This document shows positions 30,901 through 40,979 of a stretch of 64,000 nucleotides of DNA, piece after piece (position 1 is the stretch's first letter; every line of letters begins with the position of its first letter). Both the position numbers and the translations under genes were made by a program. The DNA comes from Prasinococcaceae sp. CCMP 1430. Taxonomy: Eukaryota; Prasinodermophyta; Palmophyllophyceae; Prasinococcales; Prasinococcaceae. The stretch spans positions 4,485-68,484 of the forward strand of contig RQSC01001302.1 of NCBI GenBank assembly GCA_013416795.1, in the 5' to 3' direction. The notes under the pieces are model-generated. The model did not search any database. It was not told where the DNA came from and saw only the letters and a list, made by a program, of their open reading frames with translations.

Positions 30901-33521
30901 TGGTGGGCTTGGTGGTGGGTTCGGCGGTGAGGGGGGAGGCATCGGCCAGCCGAGAGCACCTGGTGGCAAAGGGGGCGGTGGGCTCGGCGGAGGACTTGGA
31001 GGCGGGCTTGGCGGTGGGCTCGGCGGCGGTGGGCTCGGCGGCGGTGGGCTCGGCGGAGGTGGGATTGGCGGAGGTTGGCTCGGCGGCGGGCTCGGCGGGG
31101 GTGGGCTCGGCGGCGGGCTCGGCGGAGGCGAAGTCGGAGGCATGCTCGGCACGGAGCTTGGAGGCGGGGGCGACGGAGAGTTCGGAGGAGGCGACGGGAA
31201 CCCAATGTTTTGGAGCCTCGGAGGTGGACCCGACGGTGGCGATTGATAGTAGTAGTAGTCGTTCGGAGGCGGACCCGACGGTGGCGATTGATAGTAGTAA
31301 GAGTCGTAGGGTGGGGGGGCAGATCGAGTCGTCGCATTGCCAATGGTTGGTGTGTACTCATCAGCAGGACGTTCGAACACAAACGCGCTGCCTTCGCCGT
31401 CGCTGCCGCCAGACCCGTACGAGATCTTGTCATGAAATGCCCCAATCACTGCGGTGTCACCGGCCAAGGCGACGGCGTGGCCGAAATTGTCCGACGCCGC
31501 CCCGTTGTAGTAGTCGGTCGTTATCTCGTCCTTGTAGCGCCACTCCGTGCCATTCCGGTCGTAAGCATAGGCCGAGCCGCTGGCCGGTCCCCACACCCAG
31601 TGCGAGGGAGCCCCCACGAGGAGCGTATCGCCAAACAACGCCACGGAGTACCCGAAACGATCGCCCTCATTGGGGTCGAAGGCCCGGACAATATCCTGTT
31701 TCCTCCACGTCGCGTCAGCTGCGCGCACAAAGATATGCACGCTGCCGGGGCTGCTCGCGTTGAAGTGATAGGCATGTTTGTGCGGCGCCACACCCACGGC
31801 AACTGTGTCTCCGTGAGCAGCGACGGCGACCTCGAAATCTCCGCCTGCCTGGTCGCTGACTGTCAAATTCGCCTCGTGACTCCAGTTGCCCTCGGTACCC
31901 CCTGGTGAACGCCGAAAGATGTAGGCCCGGGCGCGCTTCGGGTCGGCCGTTGGGTCTTGGGATGTTGACCCCGTGAAACGATTGTTTGTTCCGACCACGA
32001 TGGTCTTCTTGTAGAGCGCCAGAGAGTGGCCGAATCGGTCATGCTTCTCGGGGGAGGATGCCACCAGCTTCTTCATGACGGACCACGTGGAGCCATCGCG
32101 ATGGAAAACGTATGTGGCGCCTGCGTCTTCCAGACCGTTGTGGCGGTGCCTGGGGGCACCAACCACTGCGTACTTCGCAGACAGCGCCACAGCGTACCCA
32201 AAGTTGTCGCTTGTCTGCTCGTCCGAGGCCACGAGCTTCGCCTGCTGTGTCCATGCGCCGCCGCTGCGCTCGAAGACGTACGCGCAACCACCAGGGCCAC
32301 AGCCAGTAGCACCGATCAGCACCGTGCTGCCATCGGCCGTGATGGCAGAGCTCGCGCCAAAGTAGTCAAAGCGCGCCCCGTCCGTCGCGTTGAGCCTGGC
32401 TTCCTCGCTCCATGTTGCATCGGTCCCTGTTGTCGGCCGCACGAACACATACGCGCTGCCTGGCTTCAGACCAACGCCCGAACCAGCGTACGCCGTGACA
32501 ATTGCGGTCTTTGCATCGTCAGAGATTGCAACGCTGTTGCCAAAGTTGTCTCCCTGGCCCGCGTCGCTCGCGGTGAGCTTGGACCTTTCCTCCCAGACCA
32601 GCTGATACCATCTGTCGTACGGAGGAAATCCGTCCCGGACGTCGCTCGGCGCTTCCCACCAGGGAGGAGGAGCGCTCGGCGGCTCCGGGGGGGAAGGGGG
32701 CGCATCTGCTCTGGAGGAGACGAAGGCTGACTCAGGTACAAGCTGATGTCGATGGAGCTATCGAGTCCAGCGCCGTCCTGGATTTTAACATCGCTGTTGC
32801 TTTCGTTGGTCGACATCACGGTCGTGATGAGCTCCACGGCGATGCTTCCAGCTGGGCCCGGCCAATGCGAGCCATCGCCTTGGCGGCGTCGCAGGTGCCC
32901 GACTGCCGCCCACGTGGAGTCCCCAATGCTGTCGGTGGTGAAATACACGTCGTGCCCGTCCGGGCTGACAGCCAGGCTGGTTGGATTCGCGAGGCACACG
33001 CTGCGGTTGTCCCCTCCTCTCACGTCGTAAGTCACTACCTGCGACTGACGGAGCTCGCCAAGGCCGTTTCGTGCGAGCGCCGCCAGCCTGCCTTTGCCAT
33101 CACTGTCCGCACCCGCCAGGAAGAGGTAGGCTCCGTCTGGCGAAAACGCTATCGCTCGCGCGCTAGCGAAGCCATCCGGTAGGTAGCGCACGAGTTGCTT
33201 GGCTTCGCCAATTCCGTGGCCAATGCTCTCCTCCACCTCTGCCTTGACAACTTTGCCTTCGCCGAGCGCGGTGTGCAGCTCGAGACCCTCGGGGCTTACT
33301 ACGCCACCCACAACAGTGATGTTGTCGGTGTCGTCGCTGTAGAGCAAGTGGTCTTTGTATGTGAGCGACGCACGCGCGCTGCGCGCAGACGCCGCAAGGG
33401 TGAGCGCCGCTGCGGCCACCACGGCAGCCCACACCGTGCCACCGAGCCGCGGCCTCCCACGAGAACCGGCGGCCCTGCAAGGGCAGAACGCCTTGGGCTC
33501 TGCCGCTCTGGCTCGCACCAT
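24961..33521 (-). CDS. Giant integrin-like receptor: propellers, SPPP linkers, membrane span, ten Cna-B-like repeats, EF-hand-like tail
   Basis: Read from 33521 downwards, the sequence gives about 2,810 residues with one intron (26116-25987, GTACTT..ATAG, phase 0). Order: signal-anchor-like N-terminus (VWAAVVAAAALTLAASA); beta-propeller-like segment (AIAFSPDGAYLFLAG, LAVSPDGHDVYFTTD); SPPEPP linker; seven FG-GAP repeats such as DRFGYSVALFGDTLLVGAPS (32600-31400); long SPPPSPPP linker; second propeller-like segment (SVVVSADGRYVYALG); second SPPP linker; Cys-rich patch; membrane span (GPIAGGAVGGLLLAAGAVLF then VRRGG, about residue 1500). Ten carboxypeptidase-regulatory/Cna-B-like repeats (29000-26450) and a tail with NPFQMTLIQLDDFMRSL and ITFDEFMDLLVRLSWL follow. 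Positive charges after the span put the ten repeats in the cytosol. Two single-base deficits in C-runs of the linkers (about 32697 and 30778) must be assumed. Exon length plus two bases is an exact codon multiple. Two adjacent genes remain possible. Confidence 0.72.
29520..31245 (-). repeat. Proline-rich coding repeats (SPPP/PPSPPP) in two blocks
   Basis: Blocks at about 29525-29685 and 30365-31245 consist of GGCGG(C/T)GGGCTCGG-type plus-strand repeats. They encode Pro-Pro-Ser/Pro-Pro-Pro runs on the minus strand, typical of hydroxyproline-rich wall glycoprotein spacers. The unit is short and imperfect, and one frame discontinuity lies at the edge of the larger block (about 30778). Confidence 0.9.
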
Positions 33522-33858
33522 CCCGCGAGCGCTGCCTGCGGCGGCGCGCGGCGCCGCCCGCCACGCTTGCAGGGAGCTATGGCCCGCGCGTGCCAAGCCA
33601 CGGCGTCGCCTCCACTCTTGGCGGCGTGATCCCGCGCGCCGCGCGCCGCACGCGCGGAGCCCTCGAAGAAGGCGCAGTTCGACATCGCGGCAGGCGGGCA
33701 GCCGCGAGCGCGCCCGGACGGCGGGGGAACACAGCGCCGCCAACCGCCTCGCAGCGCGGCGCATGCCCAGCTCCCAAATCCGGCACGTCGAGACGGGAGG
33801 CTGCAGTGCGACACATATGTAAATAAATATCAAGTCACAATCGACCACGGGAGCGTAA
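33522..33858. other. Spacer upstream of the giant receptor gene
   Basis: The stretch is GC-rich on the receptor side and AT-richer at 33815-33860 (ACATATGTAAATAAATATCAAG). It probably holds the receptor promoter and the 3' end of the WDR26-like fragment. No separate gene is seen. Confidence 0.4.
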
Positions 33859-34889
33859 TTACCGACCACCTGACTTCTTGGACGTCGCTGCATATCGGTA
33901 TGGTGTCGGAATGTCAATTAGACCCTGATATTCTAACCCTATTCCTGTATTTACTGTTAAGTGTCCGGCGTGAACCCTAATTATGGCGGGGCGTCGCGCA
34001 GCGCCTCGCGCCAGGCGCCCTCCCAGGCGCCCTCCCACGCGCCCTCCCCGGCGGCGCCCGGCGGCGGCTGCGCTGCCGCGGCCGTTGCCATCACCTCCTG
34101 CACCGGCGCCGGCTCCACCCGCGCCGCCGTCTGTGTCGTCGCTTCCTGTGGTGCCGTACGAGTCGCTCCAACCCGACCCAGCCGCCGACGCGGCCTGCAC
34201 AAGCCGGTGACGCAGAGTGACCTTGGTGCTGCTGCGCACGTCCCAGATGATCGTGGACGCGTCCTTGCTGGCCGTGGCCAGCATGGTGCCGCCATGGCTG
34301 AATTGCAGGTGCCACACCTCGTCCGTGTGCCCCTCGAGCACCTGCGCGGTGACGTTCGGGATGTACGAGCCACTGTCTGTAGCGTCGGTCAGGAGCGAGA
34401 GGTGCGCGCGCGGCACCCACGGGCAGGCCGCCTGCCTCGTCGCCAGTTGCGACTCGAGCAGCTCTTCGAGGCGCTGCTCGGGAAGGACGAGGTGGGGGGG
34501 CAGCAGCTCACGGAGGCGATCGAGTAGGGCCATGCGCCCAGCCTCCCCCGCGCCCTTCCATCCGAGCATCCTGGCCGCCGCCGAGCGCTCGAGCGCCTTG
34601 CCGCCTTTGGTGGCCATGCACAGCGCGAGCTGTGCCATGGTAGGCAGCGCGGACCCCGTGGGCGGCGCATCAACCTCGGGCGAGCAGCCCTGCCTGAGCA
34701 GCCTCGCCAGCGCCAGCTCATCAACGTTGGCGGCCGCCTTGGCGGCAGCGGCCGCGGGGGCGAGCTCCTGGCGCAGGCACCTCATCGCCGCCGCCGTGTC
34801 ACCCGAGTACAGCGCCTCGAGGTACTTCTGCTGCAGCAGGGCGAACCGCGCGGCGGCCGCCGCAGCGGGCGGGTGCGCGCGCGCTCCCG
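33859..34889 (-). CDS. WDR26/GID7-like fragment, truncated at both ends
   Basis: WDR26 (yeast Gid7) is a subunit of the GID/CTLH ubiquitin ligase. The frame is open from the N at 34890. It reads RFALLQQKYLEALYSGDTAAAMRCLRQELAP (CTLH-type helices), LPPHLVLPEQRLEELLESQL, IPNVTAQVLEGHTDEVWHLQFSHGGTMLATASKDASTIIWDV (first WD repeat). Instead of the remaining WD repeats it enters a Gly/Asp-rich stretch with a 12-base repeat (about 34017-34055, GGRVGGRLGGRLARG) and stops at 33859. The N-terminus is lost at the N. This is a gene fragment, either a truncated duplicate or the product of a misjoin. It is not a complete functional WDR26. Confidence 0.75.
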
Positions 34890-34902
34890 NGGCGCAGGCG
34901 CG

Positions 34903-36527
34903 ATGGCCGCGCCTGGCGAGGCGTCCGAGGGCTTCCCGGCGGCGGCTGCGGCGCTGCGTGAGGCGGGCGACGCGTTCGTCGCCGTTGCGGCTGACGAGCT
35001 TGAGCTCGAGCGGGGCACGACGGGCGGAGACGAGGCCGTGGAGGCGGCTGCGGGCCTCAGGGCGGCGTTCGGGGGCGTGGATGCAATCGCGGCTCTCTGC
35101 GAAGGCGCCGAGGGCGGAGTCGACGAGGTGGAGGCGTGCGCGCAGGCGGCGGAGCGCTGTGCGGCGGCTGCGTGGTTGGTCGCGCGCTCCGGCGCGGGCT
35201 GGTCGTCGCCCGCTTGGCGGGAGGCCTTCGTGCTGGGCTCTTGTTGCGGCGCGCTGGCGCGCGCGGCGCTCGCCCGACGAGCGAGGGAACGAGGGGAGGA
35301 GTGTGCCGGTGCGGAGGGGTGGGGCGCCCGCGCCCGTGCAGCGCTACGCGCGCTTGACACGGCCAGCGTGATGGGCGCACCGGCTGAGCTCTTCCTGCCG
35401 CTGGCGAGCGCGGTAGCCCCCCTCGTCGCCGCTGCTTCCGTCACCTCGGATGCGGACGGCCCGGACAGGGTATGCGACGCCTCCGACCGTCCCACCGAGC
35501 AGCCTGAGACCATTCCCTCGGAGCTCATGGACGCCGACGCGCCGGCGCTGTCTCTGCCGCCTGTGGCGGCGATCGAGCCAGAGGCAGCGGGGGGCGGAGG
35601 CCCGCGCGTGTACCCCGCCTCCGCGCTGAGGCCCTTCTGGGAGTCGGACTCACCGGTGGTCATGCGCGGTCTCGCCGCGCACTGGCCTGCCGTGCGAAAG
35701 TGGGCCGACCTGCGCTGGTGGACGCGCGAGCACGGCGCCCGCACGGTGCCCCTCGAGCTCGGCGAGCACGGCGGCGGGGAGTGGCGCGAGGAGCTGAGCA
35801 CGCTGGGCGACTTCGTCGCGGCGTACCTCGCGCCCAGCGCGCGCGCAACCGCGGGCGAGGCGCCCGCGCGTGTGGGCTACATGGCGCAGCACCACCTGCT
35901 CGAGCAGCTGCCCTCGCTCATGGACGACATCGAGGTCCCCGATGCGTGCGCCGTGGGCGACTTGAGCAAGATCAACGCGTGGCTGGGCACCAAGGGCACG
36001 GTGTCGCCGTGCCACTTCGACTCGTACGACAACGTCTTCGTGCAGGTGTGCGGCTTCAAGCATATGCGGCTATACCCCTCAAGCCAGTCCAAGTACCTGT
36101 ACCGCTGCAAGGGCGGCTGGAAGGGACAGCGCGCGTGGCCAAGTCCGGAGGAGCAGGCGAAGGTGCGCATGCGCGGGCGCGCCCGCCGGCGAGCGCGCGC
36201 TGGCGGGGGCGGAGCGTGCCGCGTGCCCGCGCGCCCCCGACCACCACCACCACCCGCGCGTGCTGCGCTTGCGCGCGCGACGCATCCCGCTGACATCGTC
36301 GATCCGCCGGCCTCGTGCAGGCGGCGGCGCAAGGAGGCGCCGCGCGCAAGGGGACCATATCTGCGGTCGACGTCGAGGCGCCCGACCTGGAGATGTTCCC
36401 GCTGTTCGCACAGGCCAAGGGCGTGGACGTGCTGCTCGCCCCGGGCGACGCGCTGTACCTCCCCGCGCGCTGCTGGCACCACGTGCGCGCCTGCACCGCA
36501 AGCATCTCGCTGAGCTTCCACATGTGA
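34903..36527 (+). CDS. KDM8/JMJD5-like JmjC-domain oxygenase
   Basis: JmjC enzymes use Fe(II) and 2-oxoglutarate to hydroxylate or demethylate proteins; this subfamily acts on arginyl residues or histone tails. Exons 34903-36162 and 36321-36527 (GTGCGC..GCAG, phase 0) give 488 residues. Family landmarks are [55 protein letters not shown] and [18 protein letters not shown] (metal His and Asp near residue 371). [12 protein letters not shown] follows, and in exon 2 [16 protein letters not shown] carries the distal metal histidine. The Ala/Glu-rich N-terminal third lacks recognisable domains. The ATG lies 13 bases after an N, so upstream exons cannot be excluded. Confidence 0.88.
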
Positions 36528-36982
36528 TCGGTGCCCGAGGCCGCGCCAACGGCGGCGCTGTAGCTCTCTCTAGTACTAGACTAGAGCTAGCTAGACTGCA
36601 TGTAGACTAGAGTGCACTCATGGTGATCGTAGGTACCACGCGCGCGAGATGGAAGCGACAGGGCAGCCTCGACGCGCCCGCCAGCCCTCAAGCCCGGCCG
36701 GCCTGCCGGCCCCAGAGTGCCTCGCCGCTTGACCTCTGCAGCGTGGCGCGCGGGGAGCGCTGAGGTGCCCTTTTCCTCCCCCCTCCGGGAGTGGGCGCAG
36801 CACAGGCCGCGCCCCGCCCGCGCGCGTGCGATTTTGAACTGTCGCGTACGTTGCGCCGTTCCCCCAGCGCGCGCGCGCGTGCGCTGGTGCGGCGCGGCGG
36901 CGGCGCGCCCCACACGCGGGCGCGGGCGCGCGTGCGTGCTTCGCGCCCGAGCGGGGGGAGGCAGAGCTCCATCGCGGCTGCG
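36528..36982. other. Spacer between KDM8-like and CCP5 genes
   Basis: A patch at about 36562-36615 consists of repeated TAGACTAGAG / GCTAGCTAG motifs. GC-rich sequence, still open in the CCP5 frame but without an ATG, follows. Confidence 0.45.
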
Positions 36983-39367
36983 ATGTGCGAGACGCGGTCG
37001 TCGGAGCGCCGGCGCGAGCGCGCCGGCGCGAGCCCGCGGTGCCGGGAGCTGCCGGTGCCCGCTTTGGGCGCAGAGACGGAGGTTACGGGCACGCGACGCA
37101 GGCGGTCCGAGGTGCCGCAGCAGCTCGCCGTCACGCGCACGGCGATGCACGCGCGCGTGGCGCCTGTGGCCGATCGTGGCGCGCGGAAGCACCCCGCGCC
37201 GCGTTGCGCTTTTGGACGCGCGGTGGTCACGCGTAAGGGCGGCGCGCGGGCGCGCCTCGGTGCCTCCGGCACCGCCGCCGCTGGTGAGGCGCCCGCCGCG
37301 GGGCGCGATGTTGACGCGCCCCTGAGCGCAGCCGAGTGCATCGCACTCTGGCCGCCGCTTGCAGACGCGTCGCCTGTCGAGCTCGGACACGCCCAGGCAC
37401 ACACAGATGGCGACGAGGGCTCGGCGGCTGCCTCTTGTACTGGTAGGCGATGGAGCTTCGGCCGCGTGACCATCCGCGCTGACTTCGAGAGCGCCAACCT
37501 CGCGCGGGTGCGCGCGCTCACCGAGAGGCAACGCGAGCGAATGGCACGCACAGCGGCAGAGGCGGCCGTCGCTGCCGGCGTGGCGCGCCGCTCAGCGGCG
37601 CTTTCGTCGCGCGCGCGCGCCGGCGTGCGCGGCGCACCCTCAGCAGTGGGCGGCGCTCCTCCAGCACTGGCGGGCGCGCCGAGCGGACCGCGATCCTTCC
37701 AGCTGTGGACGGCGCCCGACGCCGCGGGCTCGCCTTTTGAGACGACCCACCGCACGTGGTTTTGCTTTGGCGTGGCCGGCGCTGCGCTCGGAGAAACGCT
37801 GAGCTTCTCTGTGATGAACATGAACAAGCAGGGCAAGCTCTACAAGCACGGCTTCCGGCCAGTGTACAGGCACGCGAAAGCGCCGGCATCAACCCCGTGG
37901 CGGCGGCTGCGGCTGCCGGTGACTTTTGCGTCGAACGCCGATACCGGCATGGGCGTGCTCAAGTTCCGTCACAAGTTCGACCAGGAGGTCGGCGTTGATG
38001 CGCAAGCGAGCGCCACGCCCTCAGCAGGAGGCACCTGCGGCGAGGTGCTCTTTGCCTTCGCCGTGCCATGGACCACTGTGGACGCTGCGCGCTCGCTCTC
38101 TGCGGCCATGCGCGTGCTGAGCGGTGAGAGCGTGACACTGCGCGAGCTCGTGTCGTGCGAGATGCCAACACACGAGCGTGGAAACGGCCAGCGCGCGGGC
38201 GAGCGTATGGGCGCAGGCGAAGGGGTGGACGGGGGCGCGCGGGCGGGCAATGAAAACAGCGACACTACGAATGTGGGAACCGTCTCGGGGAACACAAGCA
38301 CTGGTGGCGCGCCTAAACTGACACCCACGCCGCCGCCGGCCACACAAGCGACATGCGCAGCCGCGGGCGTGTCGGTGTCGCGCCGTGTGCTCGCGCGCTC
38401 GCTGCAGGGCCGCGAGGTGGAGCTCATTACCATCACCGAATCGGGATGCGACGCAGACGTCGACACGCGGCCGTCGTTCATCCTGACGTCGCGAGTGCAC
38501 CCGGGCGAGACGCCGGCGTCGCACCTCTTCAACGGCGCCCTGTCCTTCCTGTTGCGCTCAGCACATGTCGACCCGCGCGCGGCTGAGCTGCGGCGACGCT
38601 TCGTGTTTGAGCTCGTGCCGATCCTCAACCCCGATGGCGTCGCGCTTGGCCACTACCGCTGCGACACGCGCGGCGCAAACCTCAATCGTACGTACGACGA
38701 CCCCGATCCGTCAAACGCGCCGGCCATAGCGGCGGTCAAGGCACTCGTCGCGCAACGGGCGGCGCAGGGGCGGTTGGGATTCTACCTGGACCTCCACGCG
38801 CACGCCAACAAGCGCGGAGTGTTTGCATACGGCAATGACCTGTCGGGTGGTGGCGATGGCGATCGGACTGGGGTTGCCGACGCCCACATTGAGAACGTGC
38901 TGTGGGCAAAGGTGGTGAGCCTAGGATGCGCACACTTTGACTTCGGGGCGTGCAACTTCTCTGAGCGCAACATGTGCTCAGTGGACAAGAGCGGCGAGTC
39001 CAAGGACGCAGCCGGGCGCGTGGTGTTTGCGCGCGAGTTTGGCTTGACGCACTGCTACACCATTGAGTGCAACTACGACTCCGCGAGGCTGATGAACGTC
39101 GTCGCGCCGGCGCGGGGGGAGGGCGCAAACAGAGGCGCCTCGCCGCCTTCCAGGACGCGCGTTCCCGTGCGCTTCGATGCGGCGATCATGCAATCAGTGG
39201 GGCGCGCGCTGCTCATTGGCGTGCTCGAAGCGCGCGGCCTCAACCCATGGAGTCGCATCGCGGGGGGCGACTTCGGCTCCCTCTCAAAAGTGCGGCGGTG
39301 GGTTTCGGGCTCGCTGCTCGCTCGGCAGGAGCGGCGCAGCAACAAGCCCGTGCAGGTCATGGTATGA
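36983..39367 (+). CDS. AGBL5: Cytosolic carboxypeptidase 5 (AGBL5-like) tubulin deglutamylase
   Basis: CCP5 is an M14B zinc carboxypeptidase that removes the branch-point glutamate from polyglutamylated tubulin, usually linked to cilia and flagella. The single exon gives 794 residues from the ATG at 36983; sequence upstream is in frame but has no ATG. The N-terminal CCP domain is recognisable (ADFESANLARV, FQLWTAPDAAGSPFE, WFCFGVAGA, MNMNKQGKLYKHGFRPV). The catalytic domain has SRVHPGETPASHLFNG (zinc His and Glu near residue 507) and PILNPDGVALGHYRCDTRGANLNR. FYLDLHAHANKRGVF (zinc His) and HCYTIECNYDSARL (catalytic Glu) complete it. An unusual Gly/Asn/Thr-rich insert at about residues 395-460 separates the two domains. 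Confidence 0.92.
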   Translation: MCETRSSERRRERAGASPRCRELPVPALGAETEVTGTRRRRSEVPQQLAVTRTAMHARVAPVADRGARKHPAPRCAFGRAVVTRKGGARARLGASGTAAAGEAPAAGRDVDAPLSAAECIALWPPLADASPVELGHAQAHTDGDEGSAAASCTGRRWSFGRVTIRADFESANLARVRALTERQRERMARTAAEAAVAAGVARRSAALSSRARAGVRGAPSAVGGAPPALAGAPSGPRSFQLWTAPDAAGSPFETTHRTWFCFGVAGAALGETLSFSVMNMNKQGKLYKHGFRPVYRHAKAPASTPWRRLRLPVTFASNADTGMGVLKFRHKFDQEVGVDAQASATPSAGGTCGEVLFAFAVPWTTVDAARSLSAAMRVLSGESVTLRELVSCEMPTHERGNGQRAGERMGAGEGVDGGARAGNENSDTTNVGTVSGNTSTGGAPKLTPTPPPATQATCAAAGVSVSRRVLARSLQGREVELITITESGCDADVDTRPSFILTSRVHPGETPASHLFNGALSFLLRSAHVDPRAAELRRRFVFELVPILNPDGVALGHYRCDTRGANLNRTYDDPDPSNAPAIAAVKALVAQRAAQGRLGFYLDLHAHANKRGVFAYGNDLSGGGDGDRTGVADAHIENVLWAKVVSLGCAHFDFGACNFSERNMCSVDKSGESKDAAGRVVFAREFGLTHCYTIECNYDSARLMNVVAPARGEGANRGASPPSRTRVPVRFDAAIMQSVGRALLIGVLEARGLNPWSRIAGGDFGSLSKVRRWVSGSLLARQERRSNKPVQVMV

Positions 39368-39472
39368 CATCGCATGGTACTACTGAATCATACTGTAGCC
39401 CTCTTACGCGGTCGTAGTGTACAGAGTGCCAGCGTGCGCGCGCGCGCCGTTGAAAAGGTTGCGCAAATGGCA

Positions 39473-40517
39473 TCACTCGCTCTCGCGTTTGCGCGCTGCC
39501 TCAAACTCGGCGTCGTCCTCAGGAGAGTATCTGTCCTTGTTCTCGCCAAGCGCGAGCCGCCGCGCGACCTTGGCGAGCAGCCGCGGCGGGGTGAGGAACT
39601 CGATGCGCTCGTGTCCGCGCGCAGAAGCTGCGGCGCGGCTGAGCGAGTTCTCGCCTGCGGTTGGGTTCAAGGGATGCGGGATGAGAGTGTGCGATTCGCG
39701 TGAAGAGGGATCGTCAGCAGCGTGGCGCGATAGGCAGAATGCAGGTGCGGAGGGGAGGCGCCCGTCCGCCACGAGCGCACCTTCGAGCTCGGACATGTCG
39801 CCGCCTCGTGCGACTCGCACGACACGCGGCGCGAGGTAAGCTGCTACGTCCTCGGGCTCTTCGGCGACGGCATTGACGAAGAAGCGACCCGTGGAGCCGA
39901 AGGCGTCCGCGCCGGGCGAGGTCATTTCAGTGCGTACGAGGCCCGGCGAGAGCGCGTGCACTTTCTGCGAGCTGCCGGACGCCTTGAGCTCGGAGTTGAG
40001 CGAGGAGATGAGCTGCCTGTAGCCCGCCTTGGAGTAGCCGTAGGCGGCATACTTGCGGGTGGGCTCGCCGCCTGAGCCCGCACCCTCCATCAGGAAGACG
40101 TGCGCGGCGCCGCCGCGTAGCGCCTCGCGCGCACATAGCAGCGTGCCGACGGAATTGGCAGCGACCACGGCAGCGACAGTGGCGGCATCCATGTCAACGA
40201 GATCAGCGTAGACGTAGCCGTTGGTACCCGCATTGCACACCCATGCGGCGGGCGGCGCGCCGAAGGCTTGCAGTGCCGCCACACCGAGCGCCTCGACCGA
40301 CGCGGCGTCGCCGACGTCGCATGCGCACGCATGCGCGCGAGCGCGCGCGCCAGCTGCGGCGGCAGAGTTCAGGCTCTCTGCGGCCTCTGCGGCGGCCGCA
40401 CCGTCGCGGCCGGTCACGAGCACATCGGAGCCCTCGGCGAGGATCGCCGCCGCGAGAGCGCGTCCGATGCCGCGGGTGCCGCCCGTCACGACAACCCCTG
40501 ACGCGCGTGGCGCAGCG
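39473..40517 (-). CDS. NYC1/NOL-like short-chain dehydrogenase (chlorophyll b reductase family)
   Basis: Plant NYC1 and NOL reduce chlorophyll b to 7-hydroxymethyl chlorophyll a on thylakoids. The main exon runs from a probable acceptor (CCACAG, exon starts at 40517) to the stop at 39473. It contains GVVVTGGTRGIGRALA (NADPH-binding glycine motif), NAGTNGY, MEGAGSGGEPTRKYAAYGYSKAG (catalytic Tyr-x3-Lys), VHALSPGLVRTEM, FFVNAVAEEPEDVAAYLAPRVV and RIEFLTPPRLLAKV. The MEGAGS.G.....YAAYG and AEEPEDVA blocks are typical of NYC1/NOL rather than generic SDRs. The 5' exon is not certain: a donor near 40727 joins in phase and would add an Ala/Arg-rich leader, but no ATG is visible in that frame. Substrate is inferred from family, since chlorophyll b may not occur in this organism. 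Confidence 0.8.
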
Positions 40518-40588
40518 CTGTGGGCGCAGGTGACAGCGCGCGCGGGGCGGCGGTGCCAGGGGCTTGGGGCTCAATGTCTTCTTGTAAT

Positions 40589-40640
<52 letters not shown>

Positions 40641-40979
40641 GGCAGCCGACGCATCGATGGGTGCAGGTGTGCAGCGTCAGATGCGTGGGCAAGGCGATGT
40701 TGGAGGCGTCGCACCCTCGCGCGCACCGCCAGGGGAGAGTGCCGGGGTGGCGCGCGGGTGCGGTGGGGTGCAGCACTGCGAAGGCCACGATGAGGGGAGG
40801 AGCGCACGCACCGCCTGCTGCCGCTGCCCCCGCCGCTGCTGCTCCTACTCCGCAGCGCGCGGCGCGCGCCCTGCACCGCCGCCGGCGCCGGACAGCACGC
40901 GCGGAGCTGAGTGCCAGGCCGCGGGGCCCGAGGCGGAGCACGCTCGGGGTCAGTCACTTCTCAAGTGGTTGCGGCCAAG
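40518..40979. other. Divergent region between SDR and lipoxygenase with poly-G tract
   Basis: This holds a 51-base G run and possibly the first exon of the minus-strand SDR (about 40727-40940, an Ala/Arg-rich leader ending GTLPW at a GTGCGC donor that is in phase with the main exon). The plus-strand lipoxygenase starts at its right edge. Confidence 0.35.
40589..40639 (+). repeat. Poly-G tract, 51 bases
   Basis: An uninterrupted run of G follows CTTGTAAT. It probably lies inside the first intron of the minus-strand SDR. The true length is unlikely to be captured by sequencing. Confidence 0.95.

Noticed and set aside
30315-31445. Plus-strand Gly-rich and minus-strand Arg/His-rich frames across the proline-coding repeats
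   Set aside because: They are shadow frames of CCN-rich repeats. The PPSPPP frame is continuous with recognisable domains on both sides and is the real one.
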